Below, piece by piece: positions 35,547-43,440 of a DNA stretch of 64,000 bases. Where the stretch lies: positions 1 to 64,000 of the forward strand of contig CALYAY010000003.1 of assembly GCA_944393695.1 (NCBI GenBank), read 5' to 3'. The DNA comes from an uncultured Alphaproteobacteria bacterium (GTDB lineage Bacteria; Pseudomonadota; Alphaproteobacteria; RF32; CAG-239). Positions within the stretch are counted from its first letter, which is position 1; every line of letters begins with the position of its first letter. The notes below the pieces were generated by a model. That model did not search any database, was not told the origin of the DNA, and saw only the letters and a program-made list of their open reading frames with translations. The position numbers and the translations under genes are program-made.

Positions 35547-36452
35547 TTATGATCTCATTCTCACATACTCTTCTATCATAGCTACGCCGAATGAAAACTT
35601 AATAAGCTCCTTTTTGACATTTTCTGACAGGATTTCCCCTGATCTGATATATGCCCACATAATTTTTTCGGCATTTTTCAACTTAAGAATCGTGGGACAC
35701 GCCGTGTGCCAACAAGTTTTTCTCTCTATCATCGTCAAAAAAATACTCTCGGCATTTGGCAAAGTTAAGATTTTATCCCAATCTCTTTTATCAATCCAGC
35801 CGCCATATTCAGCATACATTTGCATAATTTGCGGCGCATTGGATAATTTAAGGATTTTCTTAACCAAGTCGGACATCTTCATGTCTCCAGGGTAAACATT
35901 TCTTTTATTACTTTCTCCTAAAGGGTCTTCTCTTGGGGCCTTTCCATGATATTCAAAACAGGTTTGTATCACAGATTCCACATTGGCTATGTGCCTATCT
36001 ATCAGTGTACCCAATATCTCTGCATCCGGAAGCTCATAATTCTTTTCAGCTAAGGCTATCGCAATGTCGCTCAGGTTCGGATAATCCAGAACTATTTTTC
36101 TGGATTCACGAGAAATCCATCCACCGTTTTTAACATGTGCCAAAACAAGTTTCGGCGCACTTTGCAATTTTGTTACAACATCCAAAGCGCTATCACAAAA
36201 CACTCCGCCTTGCCGGACATATTCCCAGCATTTTTTCTCAAAATCTGGATACTCAGAAACAACGTCCTTCCAATGGTAAAACTTTTTATCATCTCCGAGT
36301 GCACCATCCAAAACCGAAGTTTCGGTTGGTTTTGACGGAACTGAGCTTTCAGTCGGTTTTGAAGCAACTGAAGATACATGAGAACTCTCTGCTTTTTGCG
36401 TTGATTCGGATACTCTCTTTTTTCCAAACCATCTTTGAAATAATTTTTTCAT
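35547..36452 (-). CDS. Hypothetical alpha-helical repeat protein
   Basis: 301 residues. A basic N-terminus (MKKLFQRWFGKKRVSE) and a Ser/Thr/Pro-rich linker with a repeated SKPTE(S/T)SV motif lead into about six units of 30-35 residues following the pattern K-I-L-x-L-x-N-A-x-x-I-M-x-x-Y-x-x-x-G-G-W-I (TKLQSAPKLVLAHVKNGGWI, LKLSNAPQIMQMYAEYGGWI, LKLKNAEKIMWAYIRSGEI). This looks like an alpha-solenoid. I do not recognise the family. It is the only - strand gene between rnj and the second cassette and is more AT-rich than the housekeeping genes. Confidence 0.65.
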   Translation of the reverse strand: MKKLFQRWFGKKRVSESTQKAESSHVSSVASKPTESSVPSKPTETSVLDGALGDDKKFYHWKDVVSEYPDFEKKCWEYVRQGGVFCDSALDVVTKLQSAPKLVLAHVKNGGWISRESRKIVLDYPNLSDIAIALAEKNYELPDAEILGTLIDRHIANVESVIQTCFEYHGKAPREDPLGESNKRNVYPGDMKMSDLVKKILKLSNAPQIMQMYAEYGGWIDKRDWDKILTLPNAESIFLTMIERKTCWHTACPTILKLKNAEKIMWAYIRSGEILSENVKKELIKFSFGVAMIEEYVRMRS

Positions 36453-36760
36453 AATTTAGGGTTTTAATTAATAATTAACATAATATTTATTCATCACTAG
36501 ATAGTATATAACATATCTTTCTGTTAATTTCAATAACTTTTTACATATTTGTCAAAAAAAGTGCCAAAAAAAATTATTTTTTCAGACAAGTTCTTTTTAT
36601 TTTTGACGCAGTTCACAATTTCGGACAGTCTTATTTTTCCTGTTAAATGTAAATCGGAGGTATAGTTTTAAATATGCGTCAGGATGCATTTGTAACCATT
36701 AATTAGTTTTTTGCCTTTATGATAAAAAAAATTGATATTATGTTGTTAATTTAATAGCGA
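36453..36760. other. 308-bp AT-rich intergenic region
   Basis: Divergent promoter space between the repeat protein and the ELM1-like gene. I see no RNA gene or repeat. A ten-codon frame at 36674 follows CGGAGG but is too short and poorly spaced to call. Confidence 0.5.
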
Positions 36761-38041
36761 ATGATAATGAAAAAAATTAATTTGTTTGCTTTTGCACTCG
36801 GAACGGCAGATGCCGGGTACCGTAATCAGCTTTTAGGAGCTCTGGATGCTTTGCGGCACGGCTCCACGACTTCATTTTCCTCTGAAAAATGTTTTTTGCT
36901 GCCCGAGGAAGTTCCGACTATTTGGGATATGCATGATTCTTTTTGTTATGCAAAATTCAGCTCTTACGGAAAATTTCGCCAGGAAATGTTTGCCATGATG
37001 GACAAATGGATGGCTCAGGCTCCGGAAACACCACGGGTTTTTGTTACGGCTTACAATTTTACAGAAAGCAATGTTCCGGAGAAAAATGCCGACATGGCCT
37101 GTCGGGCAGTTAAGGAATATTATAAAAAACATCAGCTAGGAAAGATATTTACCGTCGTTCTGTCCAGCAAGCTGCATAATTATAAATATGTTGATTTGAT
37201 TAATGTTCCCAAACATCTTCTGACTTTTTACTCACGCATCAGGCTGGTGCAAAACAAAAAGCTGAGAAAAAAGACTTTAATAACCATCGGGACAATTCAC
37301 AAATTTAATCAGGAAGCCGTTTTTGTTCAAAAGAAAACTCTGGATAAAGTCATGGAAATGCCGGCGGCCAACTCTTTGGCCCAAAAGCATATCGGCAAAC
37401 TGGCGAAGATTCTGCATAAAGACAAGAAGGTCGTTATCTGCCTCGGCGGACGGGTGGAAGGACGCGAAATTATCTTCGGCATTAACTACGCCCGGGATCT
37501 TTTGGAAAAATGTACAGCCCTGACTTACCGGGGATATGGCATTGTTATTGTCAACGGACCGAGAACTCCGAATGATGTTACGGATTATCTGTATGAAAAT
37601 ACGCTCCAAAATCCGGACATAATTTTTCATAACTGCAAAAAGATTGCTTCTTTCGCCGGAGAAGTAAAGCAATGGCGTCTGTATTCGGGAAAATTTGAAA
37701 AAGATTTTTCAATGCTCCGGGATATCGGCAATATTTATCCGGCCGTTTTGGGATACGGAAATACGCTGGCGGTTCACACCATTGACTCTTATGCCTGCTG
37801 CGAAACAATTACGGCCGGTATACCGACAGCCATAAGCGGTGAAGGTATTTATATCGACAAGACCGTGCGAGGAGATTGTCTCAATATGTTTCAACTGCTT
37901 ACGCCCAAATATGCCCTTAGCCTGGAAGACTTTATAAATCTGGCCTGTTATATGAAAATAGAACCCAGAGACCTCAGGCCGGCACCGCTGTCAAATCTGT
38001 TAAATGTTTTTGCCGAGGCGGTTCGCAGCCGGATAAATTAA
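36761..38041 (+). CDS. Putative ELM1/GtrOC1-like (DUF1022-type) glycosyltransferase-like protein
   Basis: 426 residues, cytoplasmic, no signal peptide. Family resemblance rests on a Rossmann-like block VVICLGGRVEGREI, the segment GIVIVNGPRTPNDVTDYL (comparable to the SRRTP motif), and a C-terminal block YPAVLGYGNTLAVHTIDSYACCETITAGIPTAI resembling the ELM1 pattern for an acceptor or nucleotide-sugar site (DSVSMxSEAxxTGKPV). DUF1022 proteins are suspected glycosyltransferases of the alphaproteobacterial envelope. The match is distant. It sits alone before mnmA. ATG at 36761 or 36767; no Shine-Dalgarno is evident. Confidence 0.5.
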   Translation: MIMKKINLFAFALGTADAGYRNQLLGALDALRHGSTTSFSSEKCFLLPEEVPTIWDMHDSFCYAKFSSYGKFRQEMFAMMDKWMAQAPETPRVFVTAYNFTESNVPEKNADMACRAVKEYYKKHQLGKIFTVVLSSKLHNYKYVDLINVPKHLLTFYSRIRLVQNKKLRKKTLITIGTIHKFNQEAVFVQKKTLDKVMEMPAANSLAQKHIGKLAKILHKDKKVVICLGGRVEGREIIFGINYARDLLEKCTALTYRGYGIVIVNGPRTPNDVTDYLYENTLQNPDIIFHNCKKIASFAGEVKQWRLYSGKFEKDFSMLRDIGNIYPAVLGYGNTLAVHTIDSYACCETITAGIPTAISGEGIYIDKTVRGDCLNMFQLLTPKYALSLEDFINLACYMKIEPRDLRPAPLSNLLNVFAEAVRSRIN

Positions 38042-38167
38042 AGAAATTACAACAAAATTGTTGCGCTGAGAGAAATCTTTTTTATACTGTCAGCAATCAA
38101 AGAAAGTAAAAACTTTGAATTTTTATGTTTCTTTGGTGGAAATTGTTTGTGATTTCACTAAGGAGAA

Positions 38168-39253
38168 ATGATGAAAGTATTAGTCGGAATGAGCGGCGGT
38201 GTGGATTCATCGGTGGCGGCCTGTCTTTTGAAAGAAGCCGGGCATGAGGTTATCGGCGCGACGATGTCTATCTGGGACAAAAGCGCGCTGTTGAATATCT
38301 ACACACAGAAAGAGGGATGCTTTTCGCCGCATGAGGAACAGGATATCGAAGCGGCCCGCAGCATATGCGATAAACTTGATATTCCCTACTATGTCGTGGA
38401 TTGCACGCAGCAATACAAAAAACTGGTGCTGGAAAATTTTAAGCAGGAATATTTATCCGGACGAACGCCTAATCCCTGTGTCTGGTGCAACGCGGGCATA
38501 AAATTTGAAGCGCTGCCCCGGGGAGCAAAAGCGGCCGGGATTGAGTTTGACAAGTTTGCCACCGGGCATTATGCCTGTTTGTCTTATAATGAGAATCTAA
38601 AAAGATATCAGCTGAAACAGGCTGTCGACCTCAGGAAAGATCAGACTTATTTTCTGTACCGGCTGAGTCAGGAGCAGTTGTCGCGTATTTTGCTGCCGCT
38701 GGGCAATTACAGCAAGGAACAGGTGCGGGAGATGGCGCGTAAATACGGACTGGAAGTGAGTGACAAACCAGACAGTCAGGACTTTTATTCCGGGGATATT
38801 AACGATATTTTGCAGACATCTCCCTTGCCCGGTAATTTTGTGGATAAGCATGGGAAAGTGCTCGGCAGACATCAGGGAATATGGAATTTTACCATCGGCC
38901 AGCGCAAAGGACTGGGTATCAGTGCCGACCGGCCGCTTTATGTTATCGCGTTGAACAAAGACAAAAACGAAGTTGTTCTGGGCTATGACGAAGACTGTTA
39001 TAAGCAATCGCTGGTGGCCGTAAACTGGGCCTGGCTGTCTATTCTGCCCCCGGAGCAGACAACCGCGGTTAAAATAAAACTGCGTTCATCGCAGGCTCCC
39101 ATTGAAGCGGAATATCAACCGTTGACTGACGGTAAAGGACGGCTGGCATTCCGGGAAAAGCAAAAGGCGGTGGCTGCCGGGCAATCGGTTGTGCTGTATG
39201 ATAACGACGGATTGGTTCTGGGCGGCGGAATCATTGAAAAAACAGAGGATTAA
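38168..39253 (+). CDS. mnmA: MnmA/TRMU-family tRNA 2-thiouridylase-like protein
   Basis: PP-loop ATPase of the family that 2-thiolates U34 of tRNA. Counting from the ATG at 38171, the PP-loop SGGVDSS is at 8-14, the first catalytic region is NPCVWCN (Cys103, Cys106), ATGHYA is at 130-135, and GQRKGLGI is present. The second catalytic Cys, normally in a D-S-x-x-I-C-F context, is missing: the sequence reads PDSQDFYSGD with Tyr206. The CxxC version of the first motif is known from Fe-S-dependent thiouridylases. AAGGAGAAATG gives the ribosome-binding site. hydE starts 1 bp after the stop, so they are co-expressed. It could be the genome's only MnmA or a specialised paralogue. Confidence 0.8.
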   Translation: MMKVLVGMSGGVDSSVAACLLKEAGHEVIGATMSIWDKSALLNIYTQKEGCFSPHEEQDIEAARSICDKLDIPYYVVDCTQQYKKLVLENFKQEYLSGRTPNPCVWCNAGIKFEALPRGAKAAGIEFDKFATGHYACLSYNENLKRYQLKQAVDLRKDQTYFLYRLSQEQLSRILLPLGNYSKEQVREMARKYGLEVSDKPDSQDFYSGDINDILQTSPLPGNFVDKHGKVLGRHQGIWNFTIGQRKGLGISADRPLYVIALNKDKNEVVLGYDEDCYKQSLVAVNWAWLSILPPEQTTAVKIKLRSSQAPIEAEYQPLTDGKGRLAFREKQKAVAAGQSVVLYDNDGLVLGGGIIEKTED

Positions 39254-39254
39254 A

Positions 39255-40250
39255 ATGGAAAAGGACGAAATTATCCGCCTGTTAAGCGATGAAGCCGGAG
39301 AAAAAGAGCTGTTTGACCGGGCTGATGCCGTCCGGAAAAAATATGTGGATGATGAAATTCATCTGCGCGGGTTGATTGAATTTTCAAATATCTGTCGGAA
39401 TAACTGCCTTTATTGCGGTATACGCCGGGGCAATGATAAAGCCGCCCGTTATCATATGCCGGAGGAAGAAATTATAGAAACAGCCCGCCGCGCCGCGGAT
39501 ATGGGATTTAAGACCATCGTGCTGCAATCGGGCGAAGATATGTTTTATACCCGGGAGAGAATGAGCCGGATTATTGCCGCCATCAAAAAATTTGATGTGG
39601 CCGTTACGCTCAGCATCGGGGAAAGGGAATTTGACGATTACAAGGCCTTCCGGGAAGCCGGCGCCGACAGGTATCTGATGAGGATTGAGACAACAGACAA
39701 AGAGCTTTATCACCGGCTGGATCCGGGAATGAGCTGGCAGTACCGTTATGAATGTCTGCTGATGCTAAAAGAGCTGGGATATGAACTGGGTTCGGGTATT
39801 ATGGTCGGGCTGCCGGGACAGAGCATTGAATCCATTGCCGAGGATTTGATTTTTTTGCGCAACCTGCCGGTGGATATGGCCGGGATCGGCCCGTTTATTC
39901 CGCATCCGGACACACCGCTGGCCCGGACTTCCGGCGGAAATCTGCACCTGGCTTTGCGGACAATGGCGGTTATGCGGCTTTTGCTGCCCGATATTAACAT
40001 TCCGGCAACAACTGCTATGGAAAGCCTGCATCCCCAAGGGCGAATTATGGCGTTGCAATGCGGGGCAAATGTGGTTATGCCGAATGTAACCGACAGTGAA
40101 TATAAAAAATTGTATCAGCTTTATCCGGGAAAAACAGATGTTGACAAAGCTCCGATGCATGGTTTCGGAAAAATCGGGAAGCTTATTACGGATATCGGCC
40201 GTACAATCGGCACCGGATACGGCAGTCATAAATCTAATCTTTCTGTTTGA
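39255..40250 (+). CDS. hydE: [FeFe]-hydrogenase H-cluster radical SAM maturase HydE
   Basis: Radical-SAM enzyme that, with HydF and HydG, builds the organometallic diiron subcluster of [FeFe]-hydrogenase. The radical-SAM CxxxCxxC is Cys47/Cys51/Cys54 in IEFSNICRNNCLYCGIRRGN; later motifs LQSGED, GIMVGLPGQ and GPFIPHPDTPL match HydE. 331 residues from the ATG at 39255, preceded by AGAGGA. The longer frame from 39189 lies within the mnmA gene. HydF, HydG and the hydrogenase are not in the window. It implies fermentative or anaerobic hydrogen metabolism. Confidence 0.93.
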   Translation: MEKDEIIRLLSDEAGEKELFDRADAVRKKYVDDEIHLRGLIEFSNICRNNCLYCGIRRGNDKAARYHMPEEEIIETARRAADMGFKTIVLQSGEDMFYTRERMSRIIAAIKKFDVAVTLSIGEREFDDYKAFREAGADRYLMRIETTDKELYHRLDPGMSWQYRYECLLMLKELGYELGSGIMVGLPGQSIESIAEDLIFLRNLPVDMAGIGPFIPHPDTPLARTSGGNLHLALRTMAVMRLLLPDINIPATTAMESLHPQGRIMALQCGANVVMPNVTDSEYKKLYQLYPGKTDVDKAPMHGFGKIGKLITDIGRTIGTGYGSHKSNLSV

Positions 40251-40253
40251 AAA

Positions 40254-40281
40254 AGCGCTTCTTCGGAAGCGTCTTTTTTTT
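40254..40281 (+). terminator. mnmA-hydE terminator
   Basis: GCGCTTC with a TTCG loop and GAAGCGT, then eight T residues leading directly into the block shared with other Cys-rich genes. Confidence 0.82.
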
Positions 40282-40314
40282 GTTTAAATTATGGTCTTTT
40301 GATTAAAATAGTGG

Positions 40315-40343
40315 TTTACACTTGTAAGATTTTCTGTTATTAT
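40315..40343 (+). promoter_or_regulatory. Shared promoter of Cys-rich gene family (copy 3)
   Basis: TTTACA, 17-bp spacer, TATTAT (the closest of the four to consensus), then AAGATTCGTGAAGACAACAA and AAAGGTGATATTATGATG. Confidence 0.68.
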
Positions 40344-40381
40344 AAGATTCGTGAAGACAACAACAAGACAAAGGTGATATT

Positions 40382-41422
40382 ATGATGAACAGTAACAAAG
40401 CATTATTGCTTATTTCAGCATCAGGGTTGCTGCTTATGCCCTGCGGCATATCTTTGGCGGCTTATTCCACTCAGTCATCTCTTCCGGATGCGATTACATC
40501 TGTCTACACACACTTCACACACACCTCTCATCCGGAGGAAGTGTTGTTGTCTTCATCTGAAGATTTTAATTTTGTCACCCTCACCCGGAGCTTACGCTCC
40601 GACCTCTCCCCTCAAGGGCGAGGTAAAAAAGATAAAATAAAAACAGCCGCCACCTGTTTTGTAACCGACACTTCGGCTTGTTCGGGGAATGAATTTTCCG
40701 GCAATAATGCTGATGATGACGGGCATGGGGCTCCCGGCGGGCCGGGAGACGGCGATGACTATGACCTCGACAATGCCGAGCGCTGCAATAAAGAGGGCTA
40801 TTATCTGACTTCATGCCCGGACGGACAAGAGGGTTCGGGTTTCTGCCCCTATGACAGCACTTATTTCGAAGAATGTGTTTCTTCCTGCCCCTCAAATTAT
40901 GTGACCTGTGAAGTCCCTTACTATGGTGTGGGAGAAGCTTGTGACGGCAAATATGCCTCATGTGAAAAAGACACCGAGCGCGCCTGTCAGGAGCTTAATC
41001 CCGGTTATGTTAATGAATGCGGCACCGGCCAACAATTAAGCGATGACCGCTGTTCTTACGACAATACTTACGGCACCTGCTGCAACACCTGTGCCGGCTA
41101 TGACAACACCACTATTCCCGAGGGCTATGTGCAAGACGGCGAGGCCTGTACCGGTTGTGACGGACAGGAACATTACAAGATTAAGCCCAATCCGTGTGAC
41201 GGTTTTATGGATTGTGGCAGCATGGGCGGTGAGGCCGGCGCAAAGACCTGCCTCTCGGGGACAACGACCATGTATGACAATTGTAAGGCCTGTCCGAACT
41301 TGGGAGAATATACCACCTGTCCGAGCTGTACCATATGTCAGTATGAGGAATGTTCGGGTCTGTGGTATGCCACCGGATGTGCGACGAATTGTACAGATTA
41401 TTGTGACTTCTGCGGCGGATAG
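40382..41422 (+). CDS. Short Cys-rich secreted protein
   Basis: Close paralogue of 9607-10629. Signal peptide MMNSNKALLLISASGLLLM then PCGISLAA, linker SVYTHFTHTSHPEEVLLSS, an insert from a palindromic repeat (TLTRSLRSDLSPQGRG), then the mature domain from CFVTDTSACSGNEF to CTDYCDFCGG. At 346 residues it has the conserved core and one terminal repeat unit. The insert differs from that of its cassette partner at 9607 but is the same type as in 17036. The lectin-like gene lies 286 bp downstream. Function unknown; likely exported and disulfide bonded. Confidence 0.82.
   Translation: MMNSNKALLLISASGLLLMPCGISLAAYSTQSSLPDAITSVYTHFTHTSHPEEVLLSSSEDFNFVTLTRSLRSDLSPQGRGKKDKIKTAATCFVTDTSACSGNEFSGNNADDDGHGAPGGPGDGDDYDLDNAERCNKEGYYLTSCPDGQEGSGFCPYDSTYFEECVSSCPSNYVTCEVPYYGVGEACDGKYASCEKDTERACQELNPGYVNECGTGQQLSDDRCSYDNTYGTCCNTCAGYDNTTIPEGYVQDGEACTGCDGQEHYKIKPNPCDGFMDCGSMGGEAGAKTCLSGTTTMYDNCKACPNLGEYTTCPSCTICQYEECSGLWYATGCATNCTDYCDFCGG
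40575..40626 (+). repeat. Palindromic repeat inserted in-frame in a CDS
   Basis: CACCCTCACCCGGAGCTTAC facing GCTCCGACCTCTCCCCTCAA, then GGGCGAGGT. It matches 17243-17291 almost base for base and is read in the same frame, giving TRSLRSDLSPQGRG in both proteins. Confidence 0.8.
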
Positions 41423-41427
41423 GGGAT

Positions 41428-41660
41428 TGCTGCTTATTCCCTCGCCCTTGAGGGGAGAGGGTTAGGGTGAGGGTGGAATGGAGAATGTAAGTCCGATGAA
41501 TGAAGCGGCAGGTATTTGACCCCTCCGGCTCCCCTTTTGAAAGGGGAGAGGGCAATAAGGAAGATCCCTTGACGTTCAGGCTGGCGCTGAACGAGGGATG
41601 ACATAGTCACCCTCACCCGCCCTTGGCAGGGCGACCTCTCCCCTCAAGGGAGAGGTAAAA
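41428..41660. repeat. Intergenic array of palindromic repeats
   Basis: The gap 41423-41708 has no gene. It contains the CCCTCGCCCTTGAGGGGAGAG unit (41438-41476), R1 copy 2, and a CACCCTCACCCGCCCTTGGC unit (41608-41657). The first half looks identical to the corresponding region at 10630. Confidence 0.8.
41513..41603 (+). repeat. R1 repeat, copy 2 of 4
   Basis: Same structure as 10722-10811, with a G/A difference in the TTCAGRCTGG segment and a changed 3' end (GATGACATAG). Confidence 0.85.
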
Positions 41661-41708
41661 AGGGGAGAGATAAATATTATTAACAACTAATATAAAAGGA
41701 GAAAGGTT

Positions 41709-42536
41709 ATGAAAAAGATATTATTGGCAAGTGCAGGGGTAATGGTGATGAGTGCGGGGACGGGATATGCTGCCTGTATCCCGACGCCGGATTGTGCAAG
41801 CCTGGGGTATGAAAGCTCGTCATCCTGTGAAGGCGGAATTAAGTGCCCCTTCGGCAATGCCTGGAACTGCACCGTCATAAACAAAGTTAACGAAATCACC
41901 AACAAAGTGACTGAACTTGAAAAAGTGATTGAAGAAGGCGGCGGTGATACTTCAAACTGTATTTTAGGATCTATTTTTTATTCCGATCACACATGTTCAT
42001 ATGGCGCTGTATTGCCGACCAAAACCCCGATTGGTGTTGTGGTTTATGTTGACGGTCAGGGACACGGGCAAGTGATGGCTTTGAATGGTATCGGTAGTTA
42101 TATTTGGAGCAGAAAACATACGAATATTTCGACACTTCAGGATTTTGCATCAGATTCAGCTGCGTCTCAAGATTTGGCAAGTTGCGAGAATACAGAAAAG
42201 ATTATTGCAGAAGGTGATAAGGACCAGTACCCTGCTGCCTGGGCTGTTCACGAGTATAAAACCGAAGGTACTAATGCAGGCGACTGGTGCCTGCCGGCAG
42301 CCGGTATTATGACGAGTATAAATAATGGGATGGAATTAATTAATATCGGATATAGTTTAGTTAAAGGTACTAAAATAGAAACAAGTTCTTCTTATTGGAC
42401 GTCTTCCGAGTACAACGGCAATCGTGTATGGACTTCGGCATTTCTTTCCGACTACGGGGTAAATATCAACTTTAGCAATAGTTACGAGAACACTAAGGAG
42501 CAAGACTACGATGTCCGACCCGTTTTAGAATTCTGA
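41709..42536 (+). CDS. Secreted C-type-lectin-like (DUF1566-type) protein
   Basis: Paralogue of 11113-11934. Signal peptide MKKILLASAGVMVMSAGTGYA, N-terminal CIPTPDCASLGYESSSSCEG and CPFGNAWNC, a heptad-like segment NKVNEITNKVTELEKVIEEGG, then the domain with YPAAWAVHEYKT, DWCLPAAGIM (Asp192) and C-terminus SYWTSSEYNGNRVW...YDVRPVLEF. The last loop is several codons longer than in 11113. Codon use here is ordinary (26 of 48 final codons end in G or C), unlike the paralogue. Likely exported binding protein of the lectin-like fold; ligand unknown. Confidence 0.75.
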   Translation: MKKILLASAGVMVMSAGTGYAACIPTPDCASLGYESSSSCEGGIKCPFGNAWNCTVINKVNEITNKVTELEKVIEEGGGDTSNCILGSIFYSDHTCSYGAVLPTKTPIGVVVYVDGQGHGQVMALNGIGSYIWSRKHTNISTLQDFASDSAASQDLASCENTEKIIAEGDKDQYPAAWAVHEYKTEGTNAGDWCLPAAGIMTSINNGMELINIGYSLVKGTKIETSSSYWTSSEYNGNRVWTSAFLSDYGVNINFSNSYENTKEQDYDVRPVLEF

Positions 42537-42553
42537 ATATAACAAAAATTGCC

Positions 42554-42581
42554 CGGGTGCTGCGGCATCCGGGCAAATCAG
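42554..42581. terminator. Bidirectional terminator
   Basis: TTGCCCGG pairs with CCGGGCAA, with an inner TGC/GCA pair around TGCG. It lies between convergent genes 41709 and 42595 and shares its CCCGGGTGCTGCG half with the hairpin at 11943-11969. Confidence 0.82.
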
Positions 42582-42594
42582 AAAAAATTAAAAA

Positions 42595-43359
42595 TTATTC
42601 CAGCCAATATTCAATGGTGGAAACGACTCTTACTTTTTTGTTTATCTGTTGCATTTCCATGGCTCCGGATGTTTGTTCCTGAGGCAAGATAGAAAAGACA
42701 CCCTGGCTGGCCCGGTGGATTTTGCCGACTTTGCTGCCGCTGCTCTTGGCAAATTCCAGAGCAGCTTCTTTGGCGTTTTTGGTGGCCTGTTCCAGCATCT
42801 GCGGCTTAATCTCGTTCAGTTTGGTGAAAATATATGACACCGGGGAACCATAGCTTTGATTATCAAAAATCACGCCCTGGGAAATTAAATCTCCCGTTTT
42901 GGTGAAAGACTGCTCAACCAATTCGACATTGGCGGTTCTGACTTTGATGGTCTGGTTCAGGATAAACCGGGCACCGCTGATGTCATTGCTGCGATACGGA
43001 TTGGCCATTAAGTCATTGGTTTCAATCCTGCCGTCAAAAATTTCTTCTGCCCTAAATCCCTGCTGCAACAAGAAACTGCGAATGGCAGAAGCCTGGCGGG
43101 CGATTTCGCGCTGCGCTACGGCCAAATCATTGCCGGTAACAACAAACTTCAAGTCCCATACGGCGAGGTCAGCTTTGACATCCATTTCAGCCAAGCCCTT
43201 AACCGTTACCGAGTTGCTGTTGATTTTGGACTGATAGTAATAATAACCGGGAAAGAATCCACCGCAGGCTATGCCCAGAGCCAAAACAACGGCGCCGGCC
43301 AGTTTGCAATATTTTCCGCAGCATTTGTTGCTGCAAGCCTGATTATCCTGTTCTGCCAT
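42595..43359 (-). CDS. SIMPL (DUF541) domain protein
   Basis: 254 residues. A Cys-rich cytoplasmic start (QACSNKCCGKYCKLAG) leads into one membrane helix (GAVVLALGIACGGFFPGYYYY), then a periplasmic SIMPL domain: VTVKGLAEMDVKADLAVWDLKF, the Gln-rich helix, and RFILNQTIKVRTANVELVEQ, ending VSTIEYWLE. DUF541 proteins are envelope-associated and of unclear biochemistry. TAGGAGAAAAAATATG gives a strong ribosome-binding site. The clustered N-terminal Cys (CSNKCCGKYC) is unusual and could bind metal; that is inference. Confidence 0.87.
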   Translation of the reverse strand: MAEQDNQACSNKCCGKYCKLAGAVVLALGIACGGFFPGYYYYQSKINSNSVTVKGLAEMDVKADLAVWDLKFVVTGNDLAVAQREIARQASAIRSFLLQQGFRAEEIFDGRIETNDLMANPYRSNDISGARFILNQTIKVRTANVELVEQSFTKTGDLISQGVIFDNQSYGSPVSYIFTKLNEIKPQMLEQATKNAKEAALEFAKSSGSKVGKIHRASQGVFSILPQEQTSGAMEMQQINKKVRVVSTIEYWLE

Positions 43360-43440
43360 ATTTTTTCTCCTAAATTGTAATAAAATACGGCATTGATTCT
43401 AATCTCCCGCCGGCAAAAGTCAAGCCGGATGGAATTTTAA

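Larger units (their letters stand above)
40274..42581 (+). repeat. Duplicated two-gene cassette, copy 2
   Basis: Same order as 9501-11969: shared promoter block, short Cys-rich gene, palindromic spacer, lectin-like gene, hairpin. The palindromic repeat in the coding linker differs from copy 1 (GGAGCTTACGCTCC type here), and the intergenic array is shorter, lacking the composite element at 10898-10983. Confidence 0.8.

Noticed and set aside
36674-36706. Ten-codon frame after CGGAGG, a possible leader peptide
   Set aside because: Spacing to the ribosome-binding site is long and there is no attenuator-like hairpin or link to the gene downstream.
39189-39254. Longer hydE starting inside mnmA
   Set aside because: The ATG at 39255 has AGAGGA upstream and gives the usual HydE length; the extension is mnmA sequence in another frame.
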